49,366 nt of DNA from Bryobacterales bacterium (GCA_022824585.1 JAJDZN010000144.1:1-49366); one strand, 5' to 3'; counted from the first letter of the stretch, positions 18,038 to 27,072 are shown. Translations and numbers: made by a program. The notes: generated by a model from the letters alone, not told the origin.

Positions 18038-19159
18038 ATGATGAGAAATCGAGGTGACCGGAGGGTGCCAGCTCGAAACCAGGGGACGATTCGGCTCGCA
18101 CTGCTCGTGGCCGCGTTCGGCGTTTGGAATGCCGGATGCAGCAGCGAAGGGATCACCGTGGTTTCTTGGGGCGGGTCGTACGAGGCAGCGGCGAGAAAGG
18201 CCCTTTTCGAACCCTTCAGCGCCGAGACCGGCATCGCAGTTCATGTGGAGAGCTACAACGGCGGGCTGGCGCAGATCCGCGCACAGGTTGAGACCGGCAA
18301 TGTCCATTGGGATGTCGTCGATTTGGAGTTCGCCGACGCCGTGAAAGGGTGTGACGAGGGCTTGTTGGAACTCATCGACATTGACGAACTCCCGCCCGCT
18401 CCGGACGGCACGCCCGCCCGCGACGACTACTTCGAGGGCACCTATTCCGACTGTGGCGGAGGGGCGGTCTACTATTCGACCGCCTATGCCTATAACCGCG
18501 ACAGCTTTGCCGGCGAGCGGCCCTCCACGATCCAAGACTTCTTCGACCTCGCAAAGTTCCCCGGCCGTCGCGGGATGCGCCGGGTGCCGTTCGTAAACCT
18601 CGAGATGGCCCTGATGGCAGATGGCGTTCCCACCGATGAGGTATACGCCGAGCTGAGCACGCCGGAAGGGGTGGATCGCGCGTTCCGCAAGCTCGACACG
18701 ATCAAGGCCGAGGTTGTCTGGTGGGAGGCCGGAGCGCAGCCGCCTCAGATGCTAGCCGATCAGGAAGTTGTGATGAGCACGGCTTACAACGGGCGCATAT
18801 TCAATGCCCAAGTACTGGAGGGCCAGCCGTTTACGATCGTGTGGGATGGTCAGGTCCTCGACTACGGCCAGGCCGCCATTGTTTCCGGAACCCCCAGACT
18901 CGAGGCGTCCAAGCAGTTCCTGATGTTCGCCTCCCGCGTCGAATCGATTGCGGCGATCGGGCGCTACATTGCCTATAGCCCCACCAGACGGTCCGGCATG
19001 AGCCTGATCAGCACGCACGCCGAAACCGGCGTCGATATGCTCCCTCACATGCCGAGCGCTCCCGAGAATCTCACTCGCGCCCTCCGCAACGACGCGGTCT
19101 GGTGGACCAACCACGCCGAAGAGTTGACCGAGCGTTTCAGCGCATGGCTGGCCCGCTGA
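18038..19159 (+). CDS. Extracellular solute-binding lipoprotein 1 (PotD-like)
   Basis: 373 residues. A lipoprotein signal ends at Cys34 (FGVWNAGC), so the mature protein is lipid-anchored on the periplasmic side. After the cysteine comes ITVVSWGGSYEAAARKALF, the classical start of PotD/SpuD-type spermidine/putrescine binding proteins; two lobes follow with WDVVDLEFADA and GTPRLEASKQFLMFASR. The start is supported by a GGGAGAGGAG ribosome site just upstream of 18038. It sits 98 bp after the ATPase gene and 67 bp before a closely similar paralogue. The two differ mostly in the signal peptide and at scattered positions, consistent with a tandem duplication. Ligand specificity (polyamine, opine, other) cannot be read from sequence. 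Confidence 0.92.
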   Translation: MMRNRGDRRVPARNQGTIRLALLVAAFGVWNAGCSSEGITVVSWGGSYEAAARKALFEPFSAETGIAVHVESYNGGLAQIRAQVETGNVHWDVVDLEFADAVKGCDEGLLELIDIDELPPAPDGTPARDDYFEGTYSDCGGGAVYYSTAYAYNRDSFAGERPSTIQDFFDLAKFPGRRGMRRVPFVNLEMALMADGVPTDEVYAELSTPEGVDRAFRKLDTIKAEVVWWEAGAQPPQMLADQEVVMSTAYNGRIFNAQVLEGQPFTIVWDGQVLDYGQAAIVSGTPRLEASKQFLMFASRVESIAAIGRYIAYSPTRRSGMSLISTHAETGVDMLPHMPSAPENLTRALRNDAVWWTNHAEELTERFSAWLAR

Positions 19160-19226
19160 CGTCTCCCGGCCGCGGGCGGCTCCACTCGCACCGCCGTCCC
19201 TCGGCCTTGTCGGCGCTGCGGCAACC

Positions 19227-20366
19227 ATGATGAGAGGCTGCGAGATGACAGGAGGTCACCGAGACGGGAATATACCCGCACGCGGTGGTAGAAACGTCCT
19301 GCTGGCCTTGCTCCCACCCGCGCTGGCTATCCTGAGCACCGGATGCACGACCGAGGGGATCACCGTGGTTTCTTGGGGCGGGTCGTACGAAGAGGCGTGC
19401 AGCAAGGCACTCTTCGACCCTTTCAGCGCCGAGACCGGCATCGAAGTTCGGGTCGAGGGCTTTAGCGGCGGGCTCGCACAGGTTCGCGCCCAAGTTGAGA
19501 CGGGCAACGTCCATTGGGATGTCGTCGACCTGGAGTTGGCGGACGTCCTCAAGGGATGCGAGGAAGGCCTCCTTGAAGTCGTTGACATTGACGAGTTCCC
19601 GCCGGCGCCCGACGGCACTGCCGCACGCGATGACTACGTTGCGGGCACCTATTCAGAATGCGGCGGTGGCGGGATATATTCCTCCGCCATCTTCGCCTAC
19701 AATCGCGAGACGTTTCCCAACAAGCAGCCGTCCAAGCTCGAGGACTTCTTCGACCTGGCCGACTTCCCGGGGCGCCGCGGCATGCGTCGGACGCCCGTTG
19801 TCAACCTCGAGCTGGCCCTGATGGCGGACGGCGTGCATACCGACGACGTGTACGCCGTGTTGAGCACGCCCGAAGGAGTGGATCGCGCGTTCCGCAAACT
19901 CGATGCGATTAAGGCCGAAGTGGTCTGGTGGGAGACGGGTGCCCAGCCGCCGCAGATGCTCGCGGACCAAGAAGTCGTGATGAGCACCGCATTTAACGGC
20001 CGCATATTCAATGCACAGGTGTTGGAGGGCCAGCCCTTTACGATCGTTTGGGACGGCCAAGTCCTAGACTACGGTCAGCTGGCCATCGTTGCCGGGACTC
20101 CCAGACTCGAAGCAGCCAAGCAGTTCCTCTTGTTCGCGTCCCGCGTAGAATCCATGGCGGCCATCGGGCGTTACATCGCATACAGCCCGACTCGGCGGTC
20201 AGGCATGAATCTGATCAGCACCCATGCTGAGACCGGAGTCGATATGCGCCCCCACATGCCAAGCGCTCCCGAGAACCTGGCTCGTGCCCTGCGAAATGAC
20301 CCGGATTGGTGGGCGACCCATGCCGACGAGATGACGGAGCGATTCAGCGCATGGCTCGCCCGCTAA
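19227..20366 (+). CDS. Extracellular solute-binding lipoprotein 2 (PotD-like), tandem paralogue
   Basis: 379 residues with a lipobox ending at Cys40 (LAILSTGC). The mature part aligns with the preceding lipoprotein over its whole length, starting with the shared segment ITVVSWGGSYEEACSKALF, and at DNA level a run of over 30 bases near 18147 and 19357 is identical. Differences include SGGLAQVRAQ versus NGGLAQIRAQ and a few changes in the putative cleft (YSSAIFAYNRETF versus YSTAYAYNRDSF). The start at 19227 (ATGATGAGA) mirrors that of gene 1; an internal ATG at 19245 is possible. Its stop overlaps the permease gene start by 16 bp, so translation is coupled. Whether the copies bind different ligands or raise dosage is open. 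Confidence 0.92.
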   Translation: MMRGCEMTGGHRDGNIPARGGRNVLLALLPPALAILSTGCTTEGITVVSWGGSYEEACSKALFDPFSAETGIEVRVEGFSGGLAQVRAQVETGNVHWDVVDLELADVLKGCEEGLLEVVDIDEFPPAPDGTAARDDYVAGTYSECGGGGIYSSAIFAYNRETFPNKQPSKLEDFFDLADFPGRRGMRRTPVVNLELALMADGVHTDDVYAVLSTPEGVDRAFRKLDAIKAEVVWWETGAQPPQMLADQEVVMSTAFNGRIFNAQVLEGQPFTIVWDGQVLDYGQLAIVAGTPRLEAAKQFLLFASRVESMAAIGRYIAYSPTRRSGMNLISTHAETGVDMRPHMPSAPENLARALRNDPDWWATHADEMTERFSAWLAR

Positions 20367-21547
20367 GCAGGGCCCGCTTCCGGGCGGCGGCACTCACCCT
20401 GCCGCTGCTCGCGTTCGTGGGCGTGACGTTCATCGCTCCGCTCGGCTCGATGCTGGTCCGGAGCTTCTACGAACCTCACGTGGCCGACGCGCTGCCGCGG
20501 ACGCTGGCGGCACTGCGAGCTTGGGAGGGATCCTCGGTTCCGAGCGAGGACACGTTCCGGATTCTCGCGACCGAACTCCGCCTGCTGGACCAGCAACGAA
20601 AGCTGGGTGGCGTGGCGACGCGCGTCAACCGCTTAGAAGGCGGAATGCGCAGCACGATCATGGACACGGCGCGTGCGCTGCGCGGTCCCGAGCCGGACTC
20701 TTGGCGCGAAGCCGTGATAGCTGCGGATCCAGCCTGGGGCGAAGAGGCGGCATGGCTCGCAGTGCGGCGCGCTGGCGAGCGCTACACGATGCGCCACTAC
20801 CTGAACGCGCTCGACCTGGACAGAGATCCTTCCGGAAACATCGTTGCCCAGTCCCCGGAACGGCGGATCTACGTGCCACTGCTCCTGCGAACGCTTGGAG
20901 TCAGTCTCGCCATTACAGTCATCTGCCTGATTCTGGGCTATCCGGTCGCGTACCTGATCGCAAACGCCTCTCCGGCCAGGTCGAACCTGCTGTTGCTGCT
21001 GGTGCTGGTGCCGTTCTGGACATCGCTCTTGGTCCGGACCACGTCTTGGATCGTGCTTCTCCAGAACCAAGGCGTTGTCAACGACCTGCTGGTCGCAGCC
21101 GGCGTCATCGGTGACGATGGCCGCCTCGCCCTCGTCTACAACATGGTCGGCACGCTCGTGGCCATGACCCAGGTCCTGCTGCCATTCATGATCCTCCCGC
21201 TGTATGCGGTCATGCGCTCCATATCGCCCATGTATCTGCGGGCGGCATCGAGTCTCGGCGCGACTTTCCTGCAGGGCTTCGTGCGCGTCTACTGGCCCCA
21301 ATCGCTGCCAGGCGTCGCAGCCGGCTCGCTGCTGGTCTTCATACTGTCGATCGGTTACTACATCACTCCGGCCTTGGTGGGCGGGCGAACCGGGCAACTG
21401 ATCTCGAACATGATCGCGTACCACATGCAGGAGTCGCTGAATTGGGGACTCGCTGCTGCTCTGGGCGTGATCCTGCTGCTCGCCGTGATGTCGCTCTACC
21501 TCGTCTACAACCGGCTTGTGGGGATCGAACGCATGAGGCTGTCGTGA
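20351..21547 (+). CDS. ABC transporter permease, PotB-like, with large periplasmic insert
   Basis: 398 residues from the ATG at 20351 (MARPLSRARF). The first membrane helix is at about 12-36. It is followed by an insert of about 135 residues (37-172) predicted to lie in the periplasm and to be helical and charged. The five-helix permease core then runs from about 175 to 390. The EAA loop that contacts the ATPase reads RAASSLGATFLQGFVRVYWPQSLPG. Spermidine permeases of E. coli are about 285 residues and lack such an insert, but a family of longer PotB-like proteins with it exists. The gene overlaps the second binding protein gene by 16 bp and the next permease gene by 4 bp. Confidence 0.92.
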   Translation: MARPLSRARFRAAALTLPLLAFVGVTFIAPLGSMLVRSFYEPHVADALPRTLAALRAWEGSSVPSEDTFRILATELRLLDQQRKLGGVATRVNRLEGGMRSTIMDTARALRGPEPDSWREAVIAADPAWGEEAAWLAVRRAGERYTMRHYLNALDLDRDPSGNIVAQSPERRIYVPLLLRTLGVSLAITVICLILGYPVAYLIANASPARSNLLLLLVLVPFWTSLLVRTTSWIVLLQNQGVVNDLLVAAGVIGDDGRLALVYNMVGTLVAMTQVLLPFMILPLYAVMRSISPMYLRAASSLGATFLQGFVRVYWPQSLPGVAAGSLLVFILSIGYYITPALVGGRTGQLISNMIAYHMQESLNWGLAAALGVILLLAVMSLYLVYNRLVGIERMRLS

Positions 21548-22398
21548 TTAGGCACGCAACCGCGAGTTTCGAAGTCGGCGAGCGGGTCAGACGCGCGGTT
21601 CACCTCGCGGTTTGCGGAGCCGTGCTGGTGTTCTTGGTCGCACCCATGCTGGTCGTGATTCCGCTCAGCTTCAATGCCGAGCCGTACTTCACGTTTACCG
21701 AGGGCATGCTGCGGCTCGACTCGGACGCCTATTCGATGCGCTGGTACCGCAACGTTGTCGAGGACGGCGAATGGCGGCTCGCGCTGGTCAACAGCATCGT
21801 CATCGGCCTCGCGGCGACCGCCATCGCCACAACGCTCGGCGTCCTCGCAGCACTCGGCCTCGCGAATCCCGCAATGCCGGGACGCGGATTCGTCACCAGC
21901 CTGCTCATCTCGCCGATGGTCACGCCGATCATCATCTCGGCAGCGGGCATGTTCTTCTTCTACTCGAAGCTAGGAATCGCACAGACGCACCTCGGCGTGA
22001 TCCTTGCCCACGCGGTCTTCGGCACGCCGTTCGTCGTCATTAGCGTGACCGCCACGCTCGTCGGGTTCGACCACAACCTAGTGAGAGCGGGCGCGAGCCT
22101 CGGTGGCGGGCCGTTCCTCGTCTTTCGCCGGATTCAGTTGCCGCTGATCGCTCCCGGCGTGATGTCAGGGGCTCTGTTCGCATTCGCCGCGTCATTCGAC
22201 GAGGTGGTCGCCGTGCTGTTCCTCGGCGGGCTGCAACAACGGACCGTTCCGCGGCAGATGTGGACCGGAATTCGCGAGGAGATCAGCCCGGAGATCCTAG
22301 CGGTCGCTACGTTCTTGGTCGTGTTGGCGCTACTGCTCCTAGGAACGGTGGAATGGCTGCGCGGCAGAACGAGCGCCAAGCCCGGCAAGGCGGACTGA
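21544..22398 (+). CDS. ABC transporter permease, PotC-like
   Basis: 284 residues from a GTG at 21544 that overlaps the stop of the first permease gene (GTGA). Longer in-frame starts exist upstream but lie inside the previous gene and add non-family sequence. There are six hydrophobic helices. The conserved EAA loop is present as RAGASLGGGPFLVFRRIQLP, the contact for the ATPase. Family PotC/SpuH, the partner of the PotB-like protein in an inner-membrane heterodimer channel. It is the last gene of the importer operon; 330 bp of apparent non-coding DNA follows. Confidence 0.93.
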   Translation: MIRHATASFEVGERVRRAVHLAVCGAVLVFLVAPMLVVIPLSFNAEPYFTFTEGMLRLDSDAYSMRWYRNVVEDGEWRLALVNSIVIGLAATAIATTLGVLAALGLANPAMPGRGFVTSLLISPMVTPIIISAAGMFFFYSKLGIAQTHLGVILAHAVFGTPFVVISVTATLVGFDHNLVRAGASLGGGPFLVFRRIQLPLIAPGVMSGALFAFAASFDEVVAVLFLGGLQQRTVPRQMWTGIREEISPEILAVATFLVVLALLLLGTVEWLRGRTSAKPGKAD

Positions 22399-22728
22399 TC
22401 CCCGGCGGGGTGGGTGCGGGCATGACGGCACCGGCTTTGCCGGGACACCTTTCCGCCGCCGTCGTCAAATCGGACAGGCCCGACACCACCGCCAGCGTGT
22501 CTTGCGCCACCGGTCTCGCTCGCACAACAGGCGGTGGAGAGGCCCGCACGCGAGGATTCGCTGCTACAACGACCGTGGCAACCGAGCACTGCTTCCCATC
22601 CAGCATGCAGAGCCCAATCCGCGCTCTCCGGACCCACGCCAACCAAGCACTCTGGGTAACTGTTTGCGATCAATAGACCTAGAGCTGAAATCGGAACGAG
22701 GAGATCTGATACTATTAAGTAGAATATA
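22399..22728. other. Intergenic region (330 bp) after the ABC operon
   Basis: No convincing coding region. A GC-poor patch (about 22700-22745) stands out near the right end, just before the MNT/HEPN genes; it contains TATAAT at 22725-22730. The left part probably holds the operon end, but I see no hairpin with a T-run. Confidence 0.4.
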
Positions 22729-22730
22729 AT
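22725..22730 (+). promoter_or_regulatory. Candidate -10 box (TATAAT)
   Basis: A perfect TATAAT in a locally AT-rich patch overlaps the first base pairs of the MNT gene start (ATG at 22729). If it is a real -10, the message would be leaderless or begin translation further down (next Met at 22777). No matching -35 is seen at 16-18 bp. Confidence 0.3.
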
Positions 22731-23313
22731 GATATCACAAACTAGGCGGCGGAAGTCAGGTCGCTTTGTCCTTCGAATGCCGTCAGCGCTGCACGCGGCG
22801 CTGGACGATGCCGCACGGGCGGGCGGGCTCTCGCTCAACACCTATTGCGTTCGGCATCTTGCGACCGCTGGGCTCGGAATCGTTGGTGACGAGGACGTCA
22901 CTTCCATCGTCGGCCGTGCCCACGCGGTGGTCGGCGATGCACTCTCTGGGATTGTTCTGCACGGTTCTTGGATCCGTGGAGAAGCCACCGCCAGTTCCGA
23001 TGTCGATGCCCTGATCGTTGTTGACAGCGGCGTCGTGTTAGGCCGAGCCCTGTACCGCGCATGGGATGCCGAGCCAAGCGTCACGTGGCGAAGGCGCCAC
23101 TTGGATCCGCACTTCGTGCACTTGCCGGAAGATGGGGAATTCAGCGGATTGTGGGCGGAAGTCGCGCTCGATGGGATGGTGCTACTCGACCGCGATTGGA
23201 AGCTGGCGGCGCATCTGGTGCGTGTCCGACATGCCATTGCCGCCGGACGCGTGGTCCGCCGGGTAGCTCACGGACACCCTTATTGGAAGGAGGCCGCCCA
23301 AGATGCGGAATAG
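22729..23313 (+). CDS. Nucleotidyltransferase (MNT) with N-terminal HicB/RHH-like domain
   Basis: 194 residues. Residues about 10-46 (SGRFVLRMPSALHAALDDAA, then GGLSLNTYCVRHL) match the HicB-type ribbon-helix-helix DNA-binding domain of antitoxins. Residues about 65-130 form a minimal nucleotidyltransferase with a perfect GSX10DXD signature: Gly79-Ser80 and Asp91/Asp93 in GSWIRGEATASSDVD. The remaining 60 residues are unassigned. The downstream HEPN gene overlaps by 11 bp. MNT/HEPN pairs are known toxin-antitoxin modules in which the MNT adds nucleotides to the HEPN toxin. The fused DNA-binding domain would allow the same protein to autoregulate. The start is uncertain: TATAAT overlaps the ATG, and residue 17 Met is an alternative that would remove the first strand. 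Confidence 0.82.
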   Translation: MISQTRRRKSGRFVLRMPSALHAALDDAARAGGLSLNTYCVRHLATAGLGIVGDEDVTSIVGRAHAVVGDALSGIVLHGSWIRGEATASSDVDALIVVDSGVVLGRALYRAWDAEPSVTWRRRHLDPHFVHLPEDGEFSGLWAEVALDGMVLLDRDWKLAAHLVRVRHAIAAGRVVRRVAHGHPYWKEAAQDAE

Positions 23314-23725
23314 CGGCCTCGCCGCAGACTATGTCAAGCGCGCTGAGGCTCGGCTGCGCGCGGTCGATGTCTTGTTCGATGCCGGTAGCTGGGCCGACGT
23401 GGTTGGTGAGTCACAGGAGGTTGTAGAACTCGCCCTGAAAGGGCTGCTCCGCGCTGCAGGCGTTGATCCGCCGCGCGTGCACGACGTAGGCGACGTCCTG
23501 AAGGCAGAGCGCAGTCGAATGCCTTCCGGCCTGGCTGGTGAAGTTGACCAGTTGGCGGCCGCTTCAAGGACCCTTAGGCGCGACCGCGAACTCGCGTTCT
23601 ATGGCGCCGAAGACCTGACACCATCGGACTTTTTCCGGGAGGACGACGCCAACGAAGCGCGTGCTGCAGCACGACTCGTTGTAGATCGAGTACGCCGGCA
23701 CGTGCTTCCCAAACCGCCCGACTAG
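23303..23725 (+). CDS. HEPN-domain protein, partner of the MNT protein
   Basis: 140 residues, all-helical HEPN domain (PF05168-like). The start ATG at 23303 has a strong GGAAGGAGG ribosome site at 23285-23293, inside the MNT gene. The first helix has YVKRAEARLRAVDVLFDAG and the second GESQEVVELALKGLLRAAG. The catalytic region reads R93-DREL-A98-F-Y100, so the canonical RX4-6H motif has Ala in place of His while the Tyr remains. This RX4AXY form occurs in a subgroup of HEPN proteins that may be catalytically weak or act differently. The tail (EDDANEARAAARLVVDRVRR) is typical. It is likely the toxin or nucleotide-modified partner of the preceding gene. RNase activity should not be assumed. Confidence 0.82.
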   Translation: MRNSGLAADYVKRAEARLRAVDVLFDAGSWADVVGESQEVVELALKGLLRAAGVDPPRVHDVGDVLKAERSRMPSGLAGEVDQLAAASRTLRRDRELAFYGAEDLTPSDFFREDDANEARAAARLVVDRVRRHVLPKPPD

Positions 23726-23818
23726 ATCGCTAGCGAGTTGACTGGCAGCCCATTTGAGACATCTGGCGTTTGGCCCGGTGCCGCGGGCAGCGGCGCCGAC
23801 GGCTGCTGATTTCAGAGG

Positions 23819-26800
23819 CTAGGGCCTACTGCGATTGGGGCCCCATTGGGTTGCCTCGAGAAAGGCGAGCAAGTCAGCTAGTTGCCCTGTGCTCAGCTGG
23901 TCGTCGAGCCCGGCAGGCATCACCGAGACTGTTCCGGGCCGTACCTCTTCGACACTGGCCCGGGGGATTCGCACCTGCTCGTCCGCGCTCACGGCCAGCA
24001 GCAGATGCGTTTCGCTCTCCTCGATGGGCACTCCGTTGATACTCTCTCCGTTCGCCACTGCCACGATGGGCTCGTAGCTCCGCACGAAACTCAAGCTGGG
24101 AAAGACAATCGCCTCAAGCAAGTCCCGGCGCTCGCGGATTTCTCCGATTCGCGTCAAGTCCGGTCCGATCTGGCCGCCATCGTAGCCAATGGTGTGACAG
24201 GACAGGCAGGCGGTCTCGCTGCTATTGAAGACCGCCTGGCCTCGCACGACGTCACCTTGGGGCAGCTCCGCAAGCAGTCCGTCAAGCTTGGCCTGCTGTT
24301 CCTCCAAACCTGACACCCCGCCCTCGATCAGCGCATCAATTGCGGCGCGCACGTCGGGTTCGTAGCCTTCGACTGCGGTCCGGAGGATGTCGGCGCGCAG
24401 GTTGGCCAGCCCATTGGCCTGCGACAGACCGTTCAGAAGGTGGATTCCGAGTGCAGAGTCCTGCGATTGGCCGAAGGCCTCCACGAGCCGCGGCAGCTCC
24501 ATCGGACCGATTTCGGGCAGCAGGTCGGCCAGCTCGGTGAGTTGGTCGTCTGCGAGCGGCACGGTGGCGAGCACCCTGGCCGCCGCCGCCCTCGAATCGA
24601 CCGGCTGGTCTGGCAAGACCTGACCGCGGGCCAAGTCGAACAGCTGTGCATCAAGCGCGTCGAGCGACACTCGTCCGGCATCCAACGCCTGGACTCGCAA
24701 TCTGGGCTCGATACTCTCGTCGCGGGCAACCGCGAGCAACGCGCGGTCCAATCCCGGCAGGCCTTGCTTCGGCCGGGGCAAGCTGCGCGCAGCCCGCAAG
24801 GCGGGATCGCGCGTCGGTTCCCGCTCGAGAGCGTGGGAGATCGCATCGGCCCAGCCCTCTGGCACGGCTTCCACGGGCGCGGCCGCCATGGCCTCCAGCA
24901 CCGTCGCCTTGGCGGTCTCGGAGGCACTTCCCCGCACCGTCCGGGCCAGCAACTCTTGGACGGCTTCGTTGCCGGAGAAACGGCGAAGCTGCTGCAGCAC
25001 CTCCTCAGCATTCGATCCTTTCAAGCCAACAATGAGGCGTCCCAAGTACCCGGCCAAGTGGCCGCCCCACTCAGGGTGGCGCGAAGCGATCCAACGGGCG
25101 GCATCGGCCACCGGCTCGCTCTCCGAATCCAGCCTCGACAGCACTTGGCCGGGACCTAGAGCTGCCGGGCGCATCTGATCCAGCGCAATCATTGCGGCCC
25201 GCTGCGTTCTCGCTGACGAAGATTGCAGTCCCGGTCGGGTGCTGCGGGCATCGGCGATCTCGATAAGTGCGTAGATCAGCGAATGCGTCAGCACCTCTCC
25301 CTCCGTCAGAGCAGTCGCATCCAAGAGCGGACCCACAGCGGCCGGGTCCGCGATGCGCCCCAAGGCTTCTGCCGCGACGCGCTTGACTGCGTCGGACGGA
25401 TCGTGCAGCAACTGCACGGCCTCGGCGACCGCCTTGCCATCACGGTGCAACGCTACCGAATGCAGCGCCGCCTGCCGCACGCCTGCTTGCTCGTCGGACA
25501 GCGCCGCGCGCACTGCCGAGCGCGCCTTGTCGGTCTCAATGCGGGTCAGAGCCCACACGGCGTTGCGCCGTATGTCGGCAGACGGGCTGTCCGCCAAGGC
25601 GTCCTTGAGTGCGTCGACCGCTTCGTCTGTGGCTAGGGCAGCCAAGGCCCTCCTGCGCACAGCCGGGCGCGGGTCGTCGAGCAATCGGACGAGCGAACCC
25701 GGAGTAGCCGTCTGCCAATCGAGTGACAGCCCCAGAGGATCCCCAGGCGGGACCGCGCCCTTCTTGCGAATCCGGTAGATGGCACCGAGCAGGTCAGGCT
25801 TGGGCAACTGCGCGGTCGGGCAGCAGAGCTTGTACCAAGCTCCCGTATCTACCACCAGCAAGCTGCCGTCGGCGTCCTCCATCACGTCGGTTGGATGGAA
25901 ATCGCGGCTCTCCGATACCAAGAAGTCCGCGTCTTCGGTCTTGAACGTCGCGCCATGCGGCACAAGCCTGTGAGCTGAAACCTTGCGCAGGTTGAACGAT
26001 GTCACGAACAGCCGGCCGATGTAGTCATCGCCGAAGACGCCCGACTCGTAGTGTTCCAGCCCGACCGGGGCAGCGCCTCCCATGTGGGTCATGATCGACA
26101 CGTAGCCGCCGGTCATCGGGTGGCTGTCGGTCACGCCGTTTGCCTTGCCGTACACTCCCCCGTATACTGCGTGCAGAACGCCGTCGCGCTTGCCGAGCTG
26201 CGGGTGGATCAAGAAGGTCGACGTCAGCAGTCTCTCGCCTTGCGGCGTGAAGGCCACCTCGACCGGATTGTCCATGCCGCCAGTCAGGACGTGCTCGACC
26301 GGCCCTCCTTCGACTCGTCGGCGGAAGATGTGCGCCGCCCGGGTCACGAGCGGTTCCCGCCCGGGCCGCTCATAGGTCTGTTCCGCAAACGCCCCCTTCG
26401 TCCAGTAGATCCGGCCGTCGAGACCGAGGTATGGCCCGTGCAGGTCATTGGCGCAATTGGTCAGGGTCTTGGCATCAAACCATTCCACCCGCTCGTCCGC
26501 GACGCCGTCGCCGTCGGTGTCGGTGAGCTTCCAGATGCTTGGCGGTGCGGTCACGTAAACCGAGCCATCGTGCCAGAGCACGCCTTCGGGAAGCATCATC
26601 TTGTCGGCGAAGACGGTGCGCGTGTCGTAGCGGCCATCGCCATCCGTATCCTCCAAGCGAAGGATGCTGTGGGGCCGCTCCGCGAGTTGCTGCTGGACCG
26701 GGTCATTCGATCCCGAGGACTCGGCCACGTACAGCCGGCCTTGGTCGTCCATGTCCACGATCATCGGCCGCTCGACTAGCGGCGGGCCGGCTGCCAGCTC

Positions 26801-26911
26801 GATCTCGAAGCCTTCGGGGATTGTGATCTGATCGATGGGATCCGTGCCGCTTCCGCCACAGCCGGCCAGGGCCGCGGCAGCCAAGAACGGGAGAATGGCG
26901 CGGTGTTGCAC
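23819..26911 (-). CDS. PVC-type haem lipoprotein (membrane-bound dehydrogenase domain + HEAT repeats + CXXCH)
   Basis: 1,030 residues from a GTG start at 26911. The lipobox AAALAGCGG gives Cys18 as the anchor. Residues about 30-390 form a six-bladed propeller of the 'membrane-bound dehydrogenase' (Pirellula/Verrucomicrobium) type: FEIELAAGPPLVERPMIVDMD, then LEDTDGDGRYDTRTVFADKM and VWHDGSVYVTAPPSIWKLTD-like blades. Residues about 400-870 are HEAT-like helical repeats (AVRRRALAALATDEAVDAL, AVKRVAAEALGRIADPAAV). The haem c motif CLSCH is at 902-906 in a C-terminal domain shared with the cytochrome at 32141-33040. It lies downstream of a TonB receptor gene, separated by the repeat/toxin-antitoxin block. 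A periplasmic electron-transfer or dehydrogenase role is inferred; the substrate is unknown. Confidence 0.92.
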   Translation of the reverse strand: MQHRAILPFLAAAALAGCGGSGTDPIDQITIPEGFEIELAAGPPLVERPMIVDMDDQGRLYVAESSGSNDPVQQQLAERPHSILRLEDTDGDGRYDTRTVFADKMMLPEGVLWHDGSVYVTAPPSIWKLTDTDGDGVADERVEWFDAKTLTNCANDLHGPYLGLDGRIYWTKGAFAEQTYERPGREPLVTRAAHIFRRRVEGGPVEHVLTGGMDNPVEVAFTPQGERLLTSTFLIHPQLGKRDGVLHAVYGGVYGKANGVTDSHPMTGGYVSIMTHMGGAAPVGLEHYESGVFGDDYIGRLFVTSFNLRKVSAHRLVPHGATFKTEDADFLVSESRDFHPTDVMEDADGSLLVVDTGAWYKLCCPTAQLPKPDLLGAIYRIRKKGAVPPGDPLGLSLDWQTATPGSLVRLLDDPRPAVRRRALAALATDEAVDALKDALADSPSADIRRNAVWALTRIETDKARSAVRAALSDEQAGVRQAALHSVALHRDGKAVAEAVQLLHDPSDAVKRVAAEALGRIADPAAVGPLLDATALTEGEVLTHSLIYALIEIADARSTRPGLQSSSARTQRAAMIALDQMRPAALGPGQVLSRLDSESEPVADAARWIASRHPEWGGHLAGYLGRLIVGLKGSNAEEVLQQLRRFSGNEAVQELLARTVRGSASETAKATVLEAMAAAPVEAVPEGWADAISHALEREPTRDPALRAARSLPRPKQGLPGLDRALLAVARDESIEPRLRVQALDAGRVSLDALDAQLFDLARGQVLPDQPVDSRAAAARVLATVPLADDQLTELADLLPEIGPMELPRLVEAFGQSQDSALGIHLLNGLSQANGLANLRADILRTAVEGYEPDVRAAIDALIEGGVSGLEEQQAKLDGLLAELPQGDVVRGQAVFNSSETACLSCHTIGYDGGQIGPDLTRIGEIRERRDLLEAIVFPSLSFVRSYEPIVAVANGESINGVPIEESETHLLLAVSADEQVRIPRASVEEVRPGTVSVMPAGLDDQLSTGQLADLLAFLEATQWGPNRSRP

Positions 26912-27072
26912 AATGTGGCCTCAGCGAAGGGACGGAACGGCGAGCTTTCCAACGCGACGCCTCGTCGGTGACTATCCTACCGCCTCACATGCACACCCGG
27001 ACTGGCAGGTTTCGCAGCAGCGATGCCCCGGGGCACGCCTTCGCCAAGTGCGGCGAGAAGCACAAGGGGAGG

